Positions 1-12,677 of a stretch of DNA of 64,000 nucleotides are shown in pieces; within the stretch, counting starts at the first letter, position 1, and every line of letters starts with the position of its first letter. Under the pieces are notes generated by a model that saw nothing but the letters and a program-made list of their open reading frames with translations, searched no databases and was not told the origin of the DNA. Source of the stretch: Branchiostoma belcheri (lineage: Eukaryota; Chordata; Leptocardii; Amphioxiformes; Branchiostomatidae); NCBI RefSeq assembly GCF_001625305.1, contig NW_017802935.1, positions 3,493,599 through 3,557,598 of the forward strand, read 5' to 3'. The translations under genes and the position numbers were made by a program.

Positions 1-2400
1 CGCTAAAACTGTGTTGGGAGTTGTAAAGCAACAATATAGTCCATATATTTACGCCGGTAATCACTATATTACAGACACAGACAAATACCTCTGACACTAT
101 ATTAAAGGTTCCCAGTGCTACCATGTCCCCTGTAGGGTACCTATGCACAATGTCTGTGGAGTTACATACTAAAACCTTTGTTTCCAACCGCCAAGCGAGA
201 CGGCACGCTGACAAGCGGTAGGGATAATAACAGGGCAGGCGTCCATTACCGTATTTTGTACTGTCTGTGGGTACTCATTAAATCTCTGCATTTTCTGTAA
301 AACAACCAACACGAGGCTAACAAAAGGGCTAATTGACTTGTTGACAATGTCTTACCTGGAGTGAATATAACTCTAAAAACTAACAAATAAAATATCTTGT
401 ATCTTGTTCATGATACCATTTTTCACCATTATAAAAATCACACTTAAATGTCTTCATAAAATTAACATAATACCTACTATTCAATTTGGAAAGAAAGCCA
501 GAAATATTATGTAGGTTTCGGTTTTAGGTGCATTGTTAGAATAATTTGCATCATACATAGTACAGATCCAGTAGTCACACTGTTGCATTGATATCATTGA
601 TTTATGTACAATATTCTATCAAAATACTTGGTTTCTCACAACCCCCAAAAATTGAAATTCTGGACGAATGGGTATACTAGTAATAACAATTACTGCACTA
701 TGATACTATCATAACCAGTGAGTCAGACCATTTTACCCCAATTTGATCAAATCCAAAATCTATTAGTCGAGTCAGAAATAAATGGCTCCAACACGTAGTT
801 ATATTTATCTAACAAGGTCACACGCATTCCAGAAAATTACTTCTATCTCCAACCATCATCTAGATAATGTGAGCTACCAGAAATTACCTTATATGAGAAA
901 TCGCTGCAGGAAAATTTGGCTACAATACTATGGCAAACCATTTCTAAATATTAAAAGTAGAGACAGAAATTCATGTTAACATATCTAGAGCCACACACAG
1001 TACACATTTAGTCACATATATCTAATAGGCCTTAGGACGTGCTTTTGGCGCTATCCTATCGCTCTGTACTGATCGGTCAAATTCATAATTTCATACCGTT
1101 GGCAGCAAGAAGCTTAAACGGATTGGAGGGATTCAATAAGAATAATATTACACGATAGATAACTGCCTTACCTAGCAGCTTTCTGAAGAAAAAGGTGCAT
1201 TCCCAGGTGAGCTATTTCCACATGTTGTCATCGTTATAAAAATACCTGCCTGACTCCCGACCATGCACGTCCCAACAAAGGTGACTAAACATCCAAATTG
1301 TGGCCACCCTGGGGAAAGTGTTGTTATCACATTTGGGACCTACCACTTTCAGGAGGGGTGACCATACGTGATGCACAAATACTGACAGGTAGAATATAGC
1401 ATCTAAATTGATATTGCATCATCATGTATGCTTGAACACGCACAAGCTGTCATAAATTCATTTCTGTCATTTCTTGCATCTTCTTTGCAAGAGGTACTGA
1501 ATTTATACAGTAACTATTAATGGCTTCAGTACATCCCAGAAGAATATAATGGGAACAGCTGAACCGAAATGATAAAATCTATTCAACAATATAAAAAAAA
1601 ACACTGAAAAACAAGAAAATATAAAGGAGAAAATAAACCAAGGAACAGCAGATTCAATGTTTCAGAATACCGTCATTGTATTGCCTATTTTCTTCACAAC
1701 AAATATTGGAAACCCCCTTTGCACCCTTGCCCTGGACAATTTCCCAATTCAGCTCTGAAGTCAGTAAATCCAGTCTGAGACTAGCGATGTCCCCAAGGCC
1801 TTTACCTGTCTCAGGCTTTTGTACAATCAGCCCTCGTTAGAACTAATTTGTACGGCAGAAACCCTACTTTGCATACTGATGTTCCTCCAGGCTACATCCA
1901 CCCAGATTATGTCTTCTCTTGCAGAAAATTAAAGCAGCTTACTTCAGATCTAAACAATTATTTGCTTTAAATAGAAGTATAAATCTTCTGATTTTCCTCT
2001 CCGATACTACAGAATTTTTACACCATATCATAGAATTCTGTTGCATCAGCGAATTCATTTTTAGTGTTTTATCAATTTTCATGTTCTGTTCACCATTTCA
2101 AAACCATCCTGTCCAAAACACCAATCATTCACTGTCTTTGAGCCACGTTGCGATACCTTATCTGAGCTGAACATGTTTCTGCTTATTATATGGTACCTGG
2201 TCATGAGACACTGCAGAGGGCATTAAACAGGACACTCGAAGTGAATAATGTTTGTAACTAAAATGGACATATTGTACCTGTCTGTCACTCTTTTTCTTTT
2301 GCTATAATAAATGGTTTCGCCTTTCTTTTAATATAAGACATAATACATCCTACTGAGTTGAGTATCGATGGTCATAGTTCCTTTTCTTTGGCTTTTAGTA
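1..2400. other. Left edge: nothing recognised
   Basis: AT-rich sequence without a supportable exon, RNA gene or transposon end. It should still lie inside the TRIO gene if the next exon is beyond the window. Confidence 0.4.
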
Positions 2401-2403
2401 TTA

Positions 2404-2855
2404 GGCCACACCAAGTAAATTTTATGGATGACGTCCTCGCGCGCATTGATTTTGACCTGTTCCTAGAAAAAAAAAACAAGAAATTCCGCTTCTTGTAACT
2501 ATGACCAAAGAGTCACGACAGTGCCGCAAATCGTTAGATTGACGTGAAACCCGTAACGCGAAATGGGTAAAGAGCATATGCTTTGTTTCTGCAGGCCTGC
2601 AAAAATGTGAAAGAAACAGGACAGGACGACAACTGCTGTTCCACCTGATTTATTGCTGTTTTGATGATGAATAAAATACTTCTTGCTTGTTAATCTGTCA
2701 CCTCATTCTATTTGTGTCCTAACATTTGTCGTCTCTTAGTATATTTCTAATCTACGCATCTTGTTTTTTAGGGCCCTTCTTGTTTTTTTTCGCCCTCTCG
2801 CATTAGATATAGGGTCTCCAAAGGACGTCATCCATAAAATTTACTTGCTGTGGCC
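2404..2855. mobile_element. Harbinger-like MITE (family with AAGTAAATTT ends)
   Basis: A 452-bp element with 33-bp terminal inverted repeats differing at one position (GGCCACACCAAGTAAATTTT versus GGCCACAGCAAGTAAATTTT), flanked by TTA at 2401-2403 and 2856-2858. The TWA duplication and GGCC start suit PIF/Harbinger. It is the longest-interior member related to 13711-14090, and it has no transposase frame. Confidence 0.9.
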
Positions 2856-3229
2856 TTAGTTTAGCTCATAGACAAAACACTAACCTTTCAAAATATAAGA
2901 GAAACACACAAATTCAGACTAGAGATAACCTCTCGATATGCTAAGGTGGGAGATTGGCAGTATGGTACTAGTGTTACACTAAAACCTCAAACCTTGCTTC
3001 AGCAAAATGGTGGTTGATCAGCGAATGCAAATACTAATATAAACACATAAATTCTGTTTGCTGCACTGTCAGAACTTTTGAGGTGGCCCCCTGGGAGAAT
3101 GATGTCACAAAGATGTCATTATGATGGCAAATGAGACAATGATGTTATGAGAGATGGCATAGGACAGTGTCAGATGGACACGTACATGTGCAGTTATCAT
3201 GAAAATATTTAGGGCAAAGAAACCATTTG

Positions 3230-3320
3230 GGCCAAAAAAGACATAATCTTTGTACTTACAGGTAATGTTACATTCAGCAAAAAAAAGACATAATCTTTGA
3301 ACTTACACGTAATAATGTTC
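3230..3320. repeat. Short tandem duplication
   Basis: AAAAAAGACATAATCTTTG followed by TACTTACAGGTAAT is repeated 48 bp later as ACTTACACGTAAT. It is a simple local duplication. Confidence 0.75.
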
Positions 3321-3475
3321 ATGAATTTTTTTGACAGAAGAATTAGTCTACTTCATCTCTACAAATAACGTTATTTCGAACACAATAAGAGCAAAAGCAT
3401 GTAATTCATAAACTAAGTGAAAAGGGTACTGAGTCAAACAGCCCTATCTATCTTAATCAGAAACTTTTTTATCTT

Positions 3476-3720
3476 TTACCAGGTGAGACTGTGTTCTTTA
3501 TTTGACCTTTTATGATGTGAAACTTTGACCTTTCATGAGGTGAAACATTCCCTTTTACCAGACGCCATTTTGACCTTTTATCAGGTCAAACTTGACCTTT
3601 CATTGGGTGAAACTTTGACCTTTTATTTGAAACTTTGACCTTTTATTATGCAAAACTTTGACCTTCCATCAGGTGAAATTTTGACCTTTAATCACATGGA
3701 GATTTGACATTTCCCTTCCA
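3476..3720. repeat. 23-bp minisatellite with TGACCT half-sites
   Basis: Units of the form TTTGACCTTTTATCAGGTGA AAC recur with TTGACC at about 3501, 3524, 3568, 3591, 3614, 3634, 3657 and 3680, i.e. mostly 20-23 bp apart, with one degenerate unit in the 44-bp gap. Each good unit carries TGACCT (complement AGGTCA), the nuclear-receptor half-site. An array of diverged repeats is certain; any regulatory role is not. Confidence 0.88.
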
Positions 3721-4308
3721 GACCTCCTGCCAAAAGCAGGTAAAATTTTAACTTGTAAATTCTCTTTTAACACATATAATTTTTAAACTTTATTCGGTCA
3801 ACTTTCTTTCAATACTACTGGCAAAATGTCTTTCCCTTCCTAATCAGACTTTACATGGGGATATATAGAGATACAGGTCATTGACAGAAACCTCTCAATC
3901 TACTTTCCTGGCATTAGGATGTTGTGAACATAGGACAGTCTGGTGGTTTCTACAATCAATGGGTCCCCGGTTTGTCTATAAACACAGGGGGAGGGGAAGA
4001 TACAATGAGGCAAAGAGCAGCCACTATTGCCATAACAGTTCAATTTCCGATTTACCGATAATGGTTTGACTGTAACCCAATGTAACATAGACTTCTCCAA
4101 AGGCTGTTTCAGAAGAGATTAAATGCAACTCTAATAGCATATCGTTGAAGGTAGGATCAAATTGTCAAAAGGATCCATGAATCATTGAAAAATAGCAGAA
4201 AACATACATTTTGTAGTTGTACGTCAAAATATTTTTGGTAGTTTTCTTTCATACGAAGTGAACTTACTGTATGAACTGTTTGTTGAATTGTACTGAAAAC
4301 GTTTCATA

Positions 4309-5208
4309 CTGTAAGTCTCTTTAGATTCGCGGGGCCTAAAGTTCGCGGTTTCGGGAAAATGGACAATCCGCGGTATTTTTAGATTCGCGATTTCTCCTTG
4401 GCTATTTTTCAAACAAAAATTTGTAAAGTGTATATTTAAAATAATAAAAGTTCGTGTTCCGGCATTTATCTCCTAAAACGCGGCGCAAAAATTTGTTTCG
4501 TGCACCGCGCGAGACTGCCGGCGGTAAAGCTGACGATCGATCTGACGCACGTGTAAACAATTTTCTTTGTTCGGAAATAAGCGCTAAAATGCTATTTTCT
4601 ACGACTACACATCGATACTCTAGTGAAGAAATGCATAATCGAAAGAATATATATATTACTAGGCAAATTTATGCCGTCTTCAGCGAGATTTTGAACCCGG
4701 AAGTATGCAAAGGTCGCCTTCGGTTTTGTAGGCCCACGGTGAACGTTTCTATCCAGCAAAACAAGAAGAAGAAAAAAGATAACCAACTAACATTTCCCAG
4801 GTACCAGCCGTTATATTTTTCATAAAAATACTTGTAGATATGCCCGATGTTCCCGCAATTTTCAAGCGCCCGGGCGCGCATGGCCGGCGCTCTGCACACA
4901 TAGATTTTTTTCGGCGGTACACGGTTGACACGGCCAGTGCCGCAGTATCGCGATTCGGTGTCTCATAATATTATAATTTTTTGACATCAGTATAACTTAA
5001 AAAAAAATTTGGTACTCAACATTTGCTAAGAATAAAGTTGATTTGCAGTGATTTGTGAATCGCGTGTGTTTCGCATACCGTCGTGAATGCATGTGGGGAG
5101 GGGGGCGTACTCACGCAAAACATATTCGAGGGGAAATAGATTCGCGGTATAAAGGTCCCCGCGAATGCCGCGAATCTAAATATACCGCGGAAATTTGTAG
5201 ACTTACAG
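4309..5208 (+). mobile_element. 0.9-kb TA-target DNA element with TTCGCGG boxes
   Basis: The left end CTGTAAGTCTCTTTAG and right end TAGACTTACAG form inverted termini flanked by TA (4307-4308 and 5209-5210). Left and right subterminal zones hold many TTCGCGG/CCGCGAA boxes. A plus-strand frame of 123 codons from 4454 (MFRHLSPKTRRKNLF, DARVNNFLCSEISAK) has a counterpart in 11707-12677, with a length difference that is a multiple of three. It has no recognised transposase domain. Confidence 0.82.
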
Positions 5209-5227
5209 TAAACAGAATTTGCTATTG

Positions 5228-5720
5228 TCAGGAAGATAAGATTTAATTTATTTGTTTCATTTCATTTATTTCATTTATTTCGAAACCTTTTAGCCCTGCA
5301 GGGCTAGTCTTCCAAGGCTCAAATACATGGAATACAGGCACTTCGAATTCGTTACATATATACATAGGAAATAGTGCATAAGATACAGTGCAAACGTTTA
5401 AAAAGACAAAAATACATCAAACATTTAAAGGAACGCACAAATGAATACTGACAATTTAAAAACTAGAGGTCGGCTTCATGTGACACTGTTTACTATGGCT
5501 TTCTTAAACTTGAGAAGGTTACTCAGTGTCTTGACATGATAAGGTAGGTCGTTCCACAACGATATTGCACGATACAGGAATGAGCGCTTCTTACTGTTCG
5601 TCTTAGGTTTGGGTAATCTAAAGTTGTACTGTGCAGAAGATCTGGTATTGTGAATGTTCCTAGTACAGTGTTGCACAGCGAAGTTGTAAGTGAAAATAAC
5701 AGGAATATCATCATCAATTA
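5228..5720 (-). mobile_element. LINE 3' end with CATTTATTT-type tail
   Basis: A minus-strand frame (5676 down to 5476) ends in LPKPKTNSKKRSFLYRAISL then WNDLPYHVKTLSNLLKFKK, the conserved C terminus of CR1/L2-like LINE ORF2 proteins. It is followed by a 3' UTR and a repetitive AAATGAAATAAATG tail at 5228-5282. The element is severely 5'-truncated, as is typical of LINE insertions. Confidence 0.8.
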
Positions 5721-8700
5721 ACTATATAGAAGATGTTCAGGAATTTCATAAAAGACCAAGCATCATAAAATGGTACTTTTTTTAAATCAGAAGGAAAACA
5801 AAAATGATAAGACTGATCCTAACAACCTTCCTGGGACCTTTCTAATGGACTGTCCTCTCCTACATTAGGGAAAGGTGTGAGTATCACCATCAGTTGACTA
5901 CAAACATGTAAAGTGGCTTCTGTAGGTACAGACTAACAGGTTTCTGGCATCTTGAATTTCTCAACATTTTTCGGTCCTGATTCCAACAATCTACATCATG
6001 AAAGAATTAAAGGCATACATTTAACTCATGATTCTACTATATATCTGGTAATCTTCAATACCAGGAAATTGTGAGAAAACCTTACATTAATCTGTTCTCA
6101 TTCTTACATGTATATCAGGTCCATATGCTGTAAGGTGTTGACAGGCCAGATCTCCACTCTATCCACAAGAATGCTAGAAGTGCACAGGACAGTTGCCCTT
6201 CCCTATCCACACACCGACCTCACGACCTCTTCAAGGTCGGGGTCAGGAAAGGTCAAAGGTCAGGCAAACACCTTCTCTGTTGACTCTGTCTTGTCTGAAA
6301 ACATACCTGAATTCCTTGCAAACCTCTGGAGAAGAGGGAACCTTGCAGTATACATGGAAAGAAGACTCATTTGTATTCTACAGATGGCTGCCTGCTTTAA
6401 GAACTGAAAGAACGTCCAGATGCTCACTGGATTCTCCTTGTATCAATATCCTTGGGAGTGCTCCAGGCAGGAAGAGGTTTTAGACTTGAAAGAACTCGTG
6501 GTCGCTGAGGCAGAAGCATGCATGTTCCGAATCTGTGATCACAGGTGTAGAGATGCTGAACAAGCCAACACTTCTCTTCAAGTCGCCAACCCGAAATACT
6601 TCTCACAATAACAGCTCCACTGATTTATTGTAAGGAAATTCTGAAATAATCTTAAGTAACTATCTATCTTCTCTTGATGTCTTTAGAAGTTATAACTACC
6701 ATGATGTAACGATATTGATGGTGGCAGCATTTGTGATAACCAACAGTCTTGAAGTCTACATTCAATCCTCCAAGGAACAATCTCATTACGAAATTGTCAT
6801 GTTGAAGAAATGAGTGTAAGGAACTTGACAAGATGATCAATGGTTCAGGACTTAAGTTGCCAAAAGATAAGAACATGCACTTGTGCCAAGCACAGGTTTA
6901 ACCCTTCAAATGTCAAAATTCTGCTGCTAATTTGAAAGGGTTAAAGCTACAGAGAGAGTGGGAGTGGGAGGGGGGCTGTACTGATCTGTAACCTAAGGTC
7001 CCATCAGACAAGTTAGTGTAAACATGGAGGTGAATATTTGGAATGCCAGGGGTGGGGGAAGGCTGCACTGACTACATCCTTTGGGGTGTTTGGTGTAACT
7101 CATCTATGTCAACATTGGGGGTAAGGGACACCTCATATACATGGGGAGGGTACAACATTGCAGAATGGGAGGGGTAAAGAGAGAGAAAAGAGAATGGTTT
7201 ATTCGACATAAAAAAACCTTTGCAGCACCAGTGCTGAATTGCGGCTTCCTTACACAAATATGTAGTTTAAATCTTAGACTTATTAGCATTAGACATTATA
7301 AATGAGATTTAAAACAAGTTATAAATCCAATAAAATCACTACCATCACGACTTACATTTCTGCTATAACATTCAGCAGGCGGACACAACAACTTAAAGGT
7401 AGTGTACTGTTAAGCATAAGTAACAGTAGGATGGAAGGAGATGTAAGGAAAGAGGACGAAACAGAGAAAGAGGATGAAGATGTGGAGGAAGGTTTGAATA
7501 GAGGGAGAACTGAAGGAAGAACGAAAAGACATTAGAATGATGCTAAAATAACGCTAATGATAGTAATGGGAATAAAAGGTATTAGACAAGATGGCACATG
7601 TAGACATGTGAAAATAACTTCACAAAATATTTCATTGCCTATATGTAAGAGAACAAACTATATGCAAATAGGATTTGTATTATCTCAATCACCTATATAA
7701 AACAGATATTTGCTCACCATGAAAAATATAGATTTCACTATAACAATCTCATATAGTATCCATGCATTGTTATACACTATTGGAATAGAAATATATACCA
7801 CACAAAATTTTTTGGAACCATGAAATAGAAAAAAATGGATACCTGGCAAAAAGACCTGATGTAAAACATACCTTCTTTCAAAATTCCATATTTGAGCTGA
7901 AGAGAACTCTACTTACCGATCCTGGAGTGTCGACCAAAGTAATCCAATCAAAACATAGTGATGCAAGACCCCATAGCTCTCCGGCGGAAGTGCATGCTCG
8001 GGTTAATGCATGCACCCGGGCAACCTGATGAACATTCCCACTGTACGAGTGACTACGGCAGCCTGGCTCACCCCTGATCCCAAGTTATCATAAAAACTCA
8101 TAAACAAAACGTGAAAACCCTGCATTCTGCCGAAACATTCGCCCGCCTTTCACATTACTGTAGTATGCAATCTATACTTATCCAATTAGCCTGAGCATAA
8201 AGCCATTATCCATCACAGAGCATTCAATACTAATTTGATTGTGTATCTTTGCATCAGGACGGGACGATATTAATCTGGACACAGGGGAACAACCAGGCAT
8301 CTCCCATGCAATATTCATTGTCTATACAAAATGTAACTATAGGAAAATATGCAAAGGAACGAACAATTATCAGTATGAAATTGTATTTTTACCATATCTG
8401 AAAGCCTTTTATTCATGTGATACTCATGAATGAAAGGGTAATTTACACAGTACTTCTATTTATTTGTATGTGGTACTTGTATACAGAGCAAATTGACTTT
8501 TTGGGTATAATTAAAGCTCTGTATTGACCTACACAATGATAACATCAGCACCTCCCAAGATAAGAGAATTTTGTTTTCCCCAATTCTACCTTTTCTGAGA
8601 TAAATATGGAGTGTGCATCATGAGTGTGAGCTTTTTTCCTCCTCCCTGTTGTTTCTAAACGGCCCCAAGTTCAAAGTAATTCCGTGCCTGTCCTTCAGTA

Positions 8701-11190
8701 TCAACTGCGAGGGTGTGTACAAATTAGGACAACAAGACATGATGTCTAATGGTCTGGTTTTCCCTGCACCACTTAGGGAGGTTTAACTACAGGGACTGGC
8801 CATTACCGCGCTTGTGCGGGTGCTGTCAATATCACTTCAGCCTTGGCACAGACCTTGGGAAAGCAACTAAATTGTTCAGCTTGTATAACCGCCCTTCAGC
8901 ATAACACACCGTCCAATTTAAGACCTTACCAAAGTCACTGTACTCAAGTTGTGTGAATAAAGAATTCTAATCTAACAAATAATTCTCCCCAAGTTTAGAT
9001 TTGCCATGCATCTGTACTCAAGCTCAACAATTACTGCAAATTTGCCCTAACTGCACAGATGGTACTACAATTTAGCACAAAGATCTCAAATTAAAGAAGC
9101 CAATGGCTTTCCTCTGAGTCCCGGTAACGTGATGCCCAAAAATTAAAGGAAACATATGTTCACTTAGATCTTAACGATTATCTCCTTAACAAAACAATAA
9201 AAATAACTTACTCAATAAAAGAGACAAACTTTTAAGTTAATAGAGTCAATAATGGAGTCCACAAACAAAATTGTCAATTTTGAATGAATCCCCAACAATA
9301 CTTGAAGGCACGTCTCCTGTAAAATGCTACATGTATTTTTTATGCATCCCAGAAGGCAACCACTTACAGGTAACTGACAGCAGTTTTCCTGGAATAGAAT
9401 TGATCCTAAATTCCTAACATCAGCCTCAAAAGGGACAGTCCAATCATCATTTCTCAGACTGAAGTAAAGTAGACAAAAAGATACATACAAGTACATGTAT
9501 TATAATCTAAAAAATAAGAAGAAAACATTCAAGCAAAAAAATTGCTTTCAAGCCTCCTTTATTATGGAGAATAATTTTCTGCTATATTTTGGCACCCCTT
9601 ATGGCTTAAAGTTGATCTATCCCAATTCTATTATCTGACATTATATATCTTCTTCCTAATGATAACCACTTACAGCAGAGGAGGCTGCAATTTGCAACAA
9701 AGAAAATTGTTCCAAAATCCATACTTGATAACATAATAGAAAACTTAAGCAACGTGTCCTTGAACATAACGAATACTCTTCCCAAAATTGCTCTACCTAG
9801 TAAATGCACCATGAAAATATAATTGGCCAATTTTGAGCTGATAGATTTGATATGTGTATTAAAGTGTGATGCAAAATCATCACCTCTTGACTCGACTACA
9901 GACTATTAATGATTTATCCCTTGGAATGACAGCCCCCATTTTGGATTGATACTGTACAGTCCCTTCTGCTTGTGTAAACTGAGTAAAAGGATATCACAAC
10001 ATGGCCTGGCCCCCTCCCTAGTACCTATCACCAACTCACCAAATCCTAACTATGTACACTATAGCCCTGCCTAAATACAGCCAAACAAACTCCACAACTT
10101 CACAGATATCGCCTGTCTCTTTTAAGAAGATCTATTGTCATCCCTCCAAATAATCACATCATTGTTTTTAACCATTTTATGCTCAATTAAGTCAGATTAA
10201 CCTTTTAAGGGGCGATTTCCTCTCCTATGTACACAAATAAAGTGGTTCTTTATGTTCAAAAAGGGTCATCATTTACTGGAAATACAAGTGTCAACAGAAA
10301 GTTTATCTTGAAAGCGACTTATGCTTTATATAACCTTCAATTATGTTTCTATGTAAATTCGACATCAAAAGCATCAAATAGTACTTCGCTAACTAAAGTA
10401 CATGTACATACAAAACTACATGTGTAGTAAGAAAATCTAAATCAGTCCTATTCCTACACTGAATTACATGTTATCTTTCCATCATATTTGAAATTCCATT
10501 GCAAAGGGTCTACGTTAATGCTATCATAAACATTAAGTGGTTTCAAATAAAAAATCAGCCATCTTTCAACCTCCAATAATTACTACATTGTACTGAAATT
10601 CAAAATGTTGTCTCCAAAATCCACTCAAAGGTCATTCCAGTAAAAATCTAAATCTATACCATAGAGTACAACATACGTGACTGAAGCTAGCTGGTAAACC
10701 GAAGTAGCGCATACTGATCACCGAAGATTTAAAACCTACCTCAAGGAACCATATGGATATAATCCAAACGACCGGCCCTACAGAAACTTCCTGAAGAGAA
10801 AATATCCCTCTGGTTGAAAAGATGTAGTTATGCTGAAAGGTAGAGTAGGGAGAGGGACGTTCTGTGCCTCATCTCATGAAGAGACAACCCGCCACTGATT
10901 GGGGTCGCAAACTGCAGTCAACAAGCCACCAGTTACCCCACAGGGACCTTCTCAGAACTCCATCACTTCTACAGAAGGTATCTGTACATTTTCACCTCAC
11001 TCTTGTTCTGTGACCGCTTCTTTTATATTTACTACAAAGACAGGAACAAAAGTTGGGTTACTGTTTAACAGCAGTGGCAAAAATTGAAAGGAAAGGTGTT
11101 GAACTTTCTTTTTTACAGCTGCAGTTGAAGGTGAAATTTGTGACCGCTCCCCTGACCTAGCCGACCCCCACTTATCACAATTAAACTCTA
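5721..11190. other. Intron/intergenic stretch: little recognised
   Basis: AT-rich sequence with no supportable exon. A small CpG cluster lies at 7910-8060 with the partial palindrome GCATGCTCGGGTTAATGCATGC. A purine-rich run around 7430-7540 gives a spurious acidic/basic frame. One perfect AGGTCA direct repeat lies at 6250-6262. Confidence 0.45.
6250..6262 (+). promoter_or_regulatory. DR1 nuclear-receptor motif
   Basis: AGGTCA-A-AGGTCA is a perfect direct repeat with one-base spacing, the consensus for RXR heterodimers, HNF4 and COUP-TF-type receptors. Additional GGTCA half-sites lie just upstream (6232-6246). One motif of this length is weak evidence of function. Confidence 0.3.
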
Positions 11191-11192
11191 TT

Positions 11193-11437
11193 TCAGGATA
11201 GTGTAACCATAACCCAGACAATTTCATTTCTTTCTGACCAACGGCAAGGCCATGGCAGGTCTAAATCCAACATCACGAATGTTTTCAGCTGTTCAGTTAC
11301 TCTCTTTATATCCTCGGTAAATGGGATACGCGAACAGAGCCATAAATACTCTTCGGTATGGCTTTGGGGTTTGGCTGTTGCCACTTTCAGTGCACGATAT
11401 CCTCCCATTTCTTCAACAGGATTATTAGGATCTAACG
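11193..11437 (-). pseudogene. Unassigned open frame, possibly an old coding fragment
   Basis: The minus-strand frame reads DPNNPVEEMGGYRALKVATA, SHTEEYLWLCSRIPFTEDI and KTFVMLDLDLPWPCRW before a stop. The composition looks protein-like. The second copy (14648 down to about 14497) keeps the frame with two silent changes and one V/E change. I recognise no family. It could be an exon, a gene relic or a transposon fragment. Confidence 0.3.
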
Positions 11438-11706
11438 TCAGTCGGACAGTGTTTAGGTGACGTCAGGTTGGTGAGATCATACAGGGGAGGATGTTTACAT
11501 GTAAACAAGGGATTTCCTGAACAAACATGTACAGTCATGGAGACAGCCATTCAGGGAAAGTCCTTTAAGAAGAAGGGAAAACCATCCTTAGGTTTAAGGT
11601 GGGGTTTGGCATATTGGAAGGATCTTAAACCCCAATCTAGCAGGCCTTAGATAAGCTTTTGTGATCAAGGGAGATCCATTGATGCTACAACAGACAAATT
11701 TCGATA

Positions 11707-12677
11707 CTGTAAGTCTACAAATTTCCGCGGTATATTTAGATTCGCGGAATTCGCGGGGACCTTTGTACCGCGAATCTATTTCCCCGCGAATATGTTTTGC
11801 GTAAGTGTGCCCCCCTCCCCACATGCATTCACGACGGCTCACGACGGACCTAGAGTTCAAGCGAAACACGCGATCCACAAATCACCGCAAATCAACTTTA
11901 TTCTTGGCAAATGTACGTAGTTGACTACTGTATCAAAATTATTAAAGTTAAACTGTTACTAGTATTATGAGAGACACCGAATCGCGATAGCACTGGCCGT
12001 GTCAACCTCGTACCACACGACAAAAATATTCACCCGGCAGAGCGCCGGCCATGCGTGCGGGCGCTGAATTTTGCGGGCGCATCGGGGACATCTACAAATA
12101 TTTTGACGAAAAATATAACTTTTGGTACCTGGGAAATGTTACTTGGTTCTCTTTTGCTGGAGTTTTTTTCTCGTTTTGATGGGTAGAAACGCTAGCATGG
12201 CGTAACGTTAACTACAAGAAGACGACCTTGGGACACTTCCGCATTCATCGAACGCCAAAATCTCACCGAATACGCCATAAATTGCCATAGCAATACATGT
12301 CCTCCCGAAAGATTCTTTTCCTTATACATTTCTTCACTAGGTTATCGATGTGTAGTCGTGGAAAATAGCGTTTTAGCGCTTATTTCCGAACAAAGAAAAT
12401 TGTTTACACGGGCGTCAGATCGATCGAACTTTACCGCCGGGCGCCGGCACTGACGAAACAAACAATCAGAGACGCGTAGCGCGGACACGTGCGGCAAGAT
12501 TTTGCGCCGCGTTTTAGGAGATAAATGCCGCGACACGACCTTTTTTTAAAAAAATATGCACTTTACAAGTTCTTTTTTGAATAGCCAAGGAGAAATCGCG
12601 AATCTAAAAATACCGCGGATTGCCCATTTTCCCGAAACCGCGAACTTTAGGCCCCGCGAATCTAAAGAGACTTACAG
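11707..12677 (-). mobile_element. 0.97-kb TA-target DNA element with TTCGCGG boxes
   Basis: Inverted ends CTGTAAGTCT and its complement are flanked by TA on both sides, and the second copy of the surrounding block shows the empty TA site. Both subterminal regions are packed with TTCGCGG/CCGCGAA boxes. It is the reverse-orientation relative of 4309-5208. A minus-strand frame from 12536 (MSRHLSPKTRRKIL, DARVNNFLCSEISAK, LFSTTTHR) matches a frame in the other copy. The TA target suggests Tc1/mariner-type mobilisation, but no transposase is present. Confidence 0.85.

Noticed and set aside
7430..7540. Acidic/basic frame MEGDVRKEDETEKEDED-like as a coding exon
   Set aside because: It arises from a purine-rich low-complexity run with no homology.
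11458..11465. TGACGTCA as a cAMP-response promoter element
   Set aside because: A single palindromic octamer with no nearby gene start or other promoter signal.
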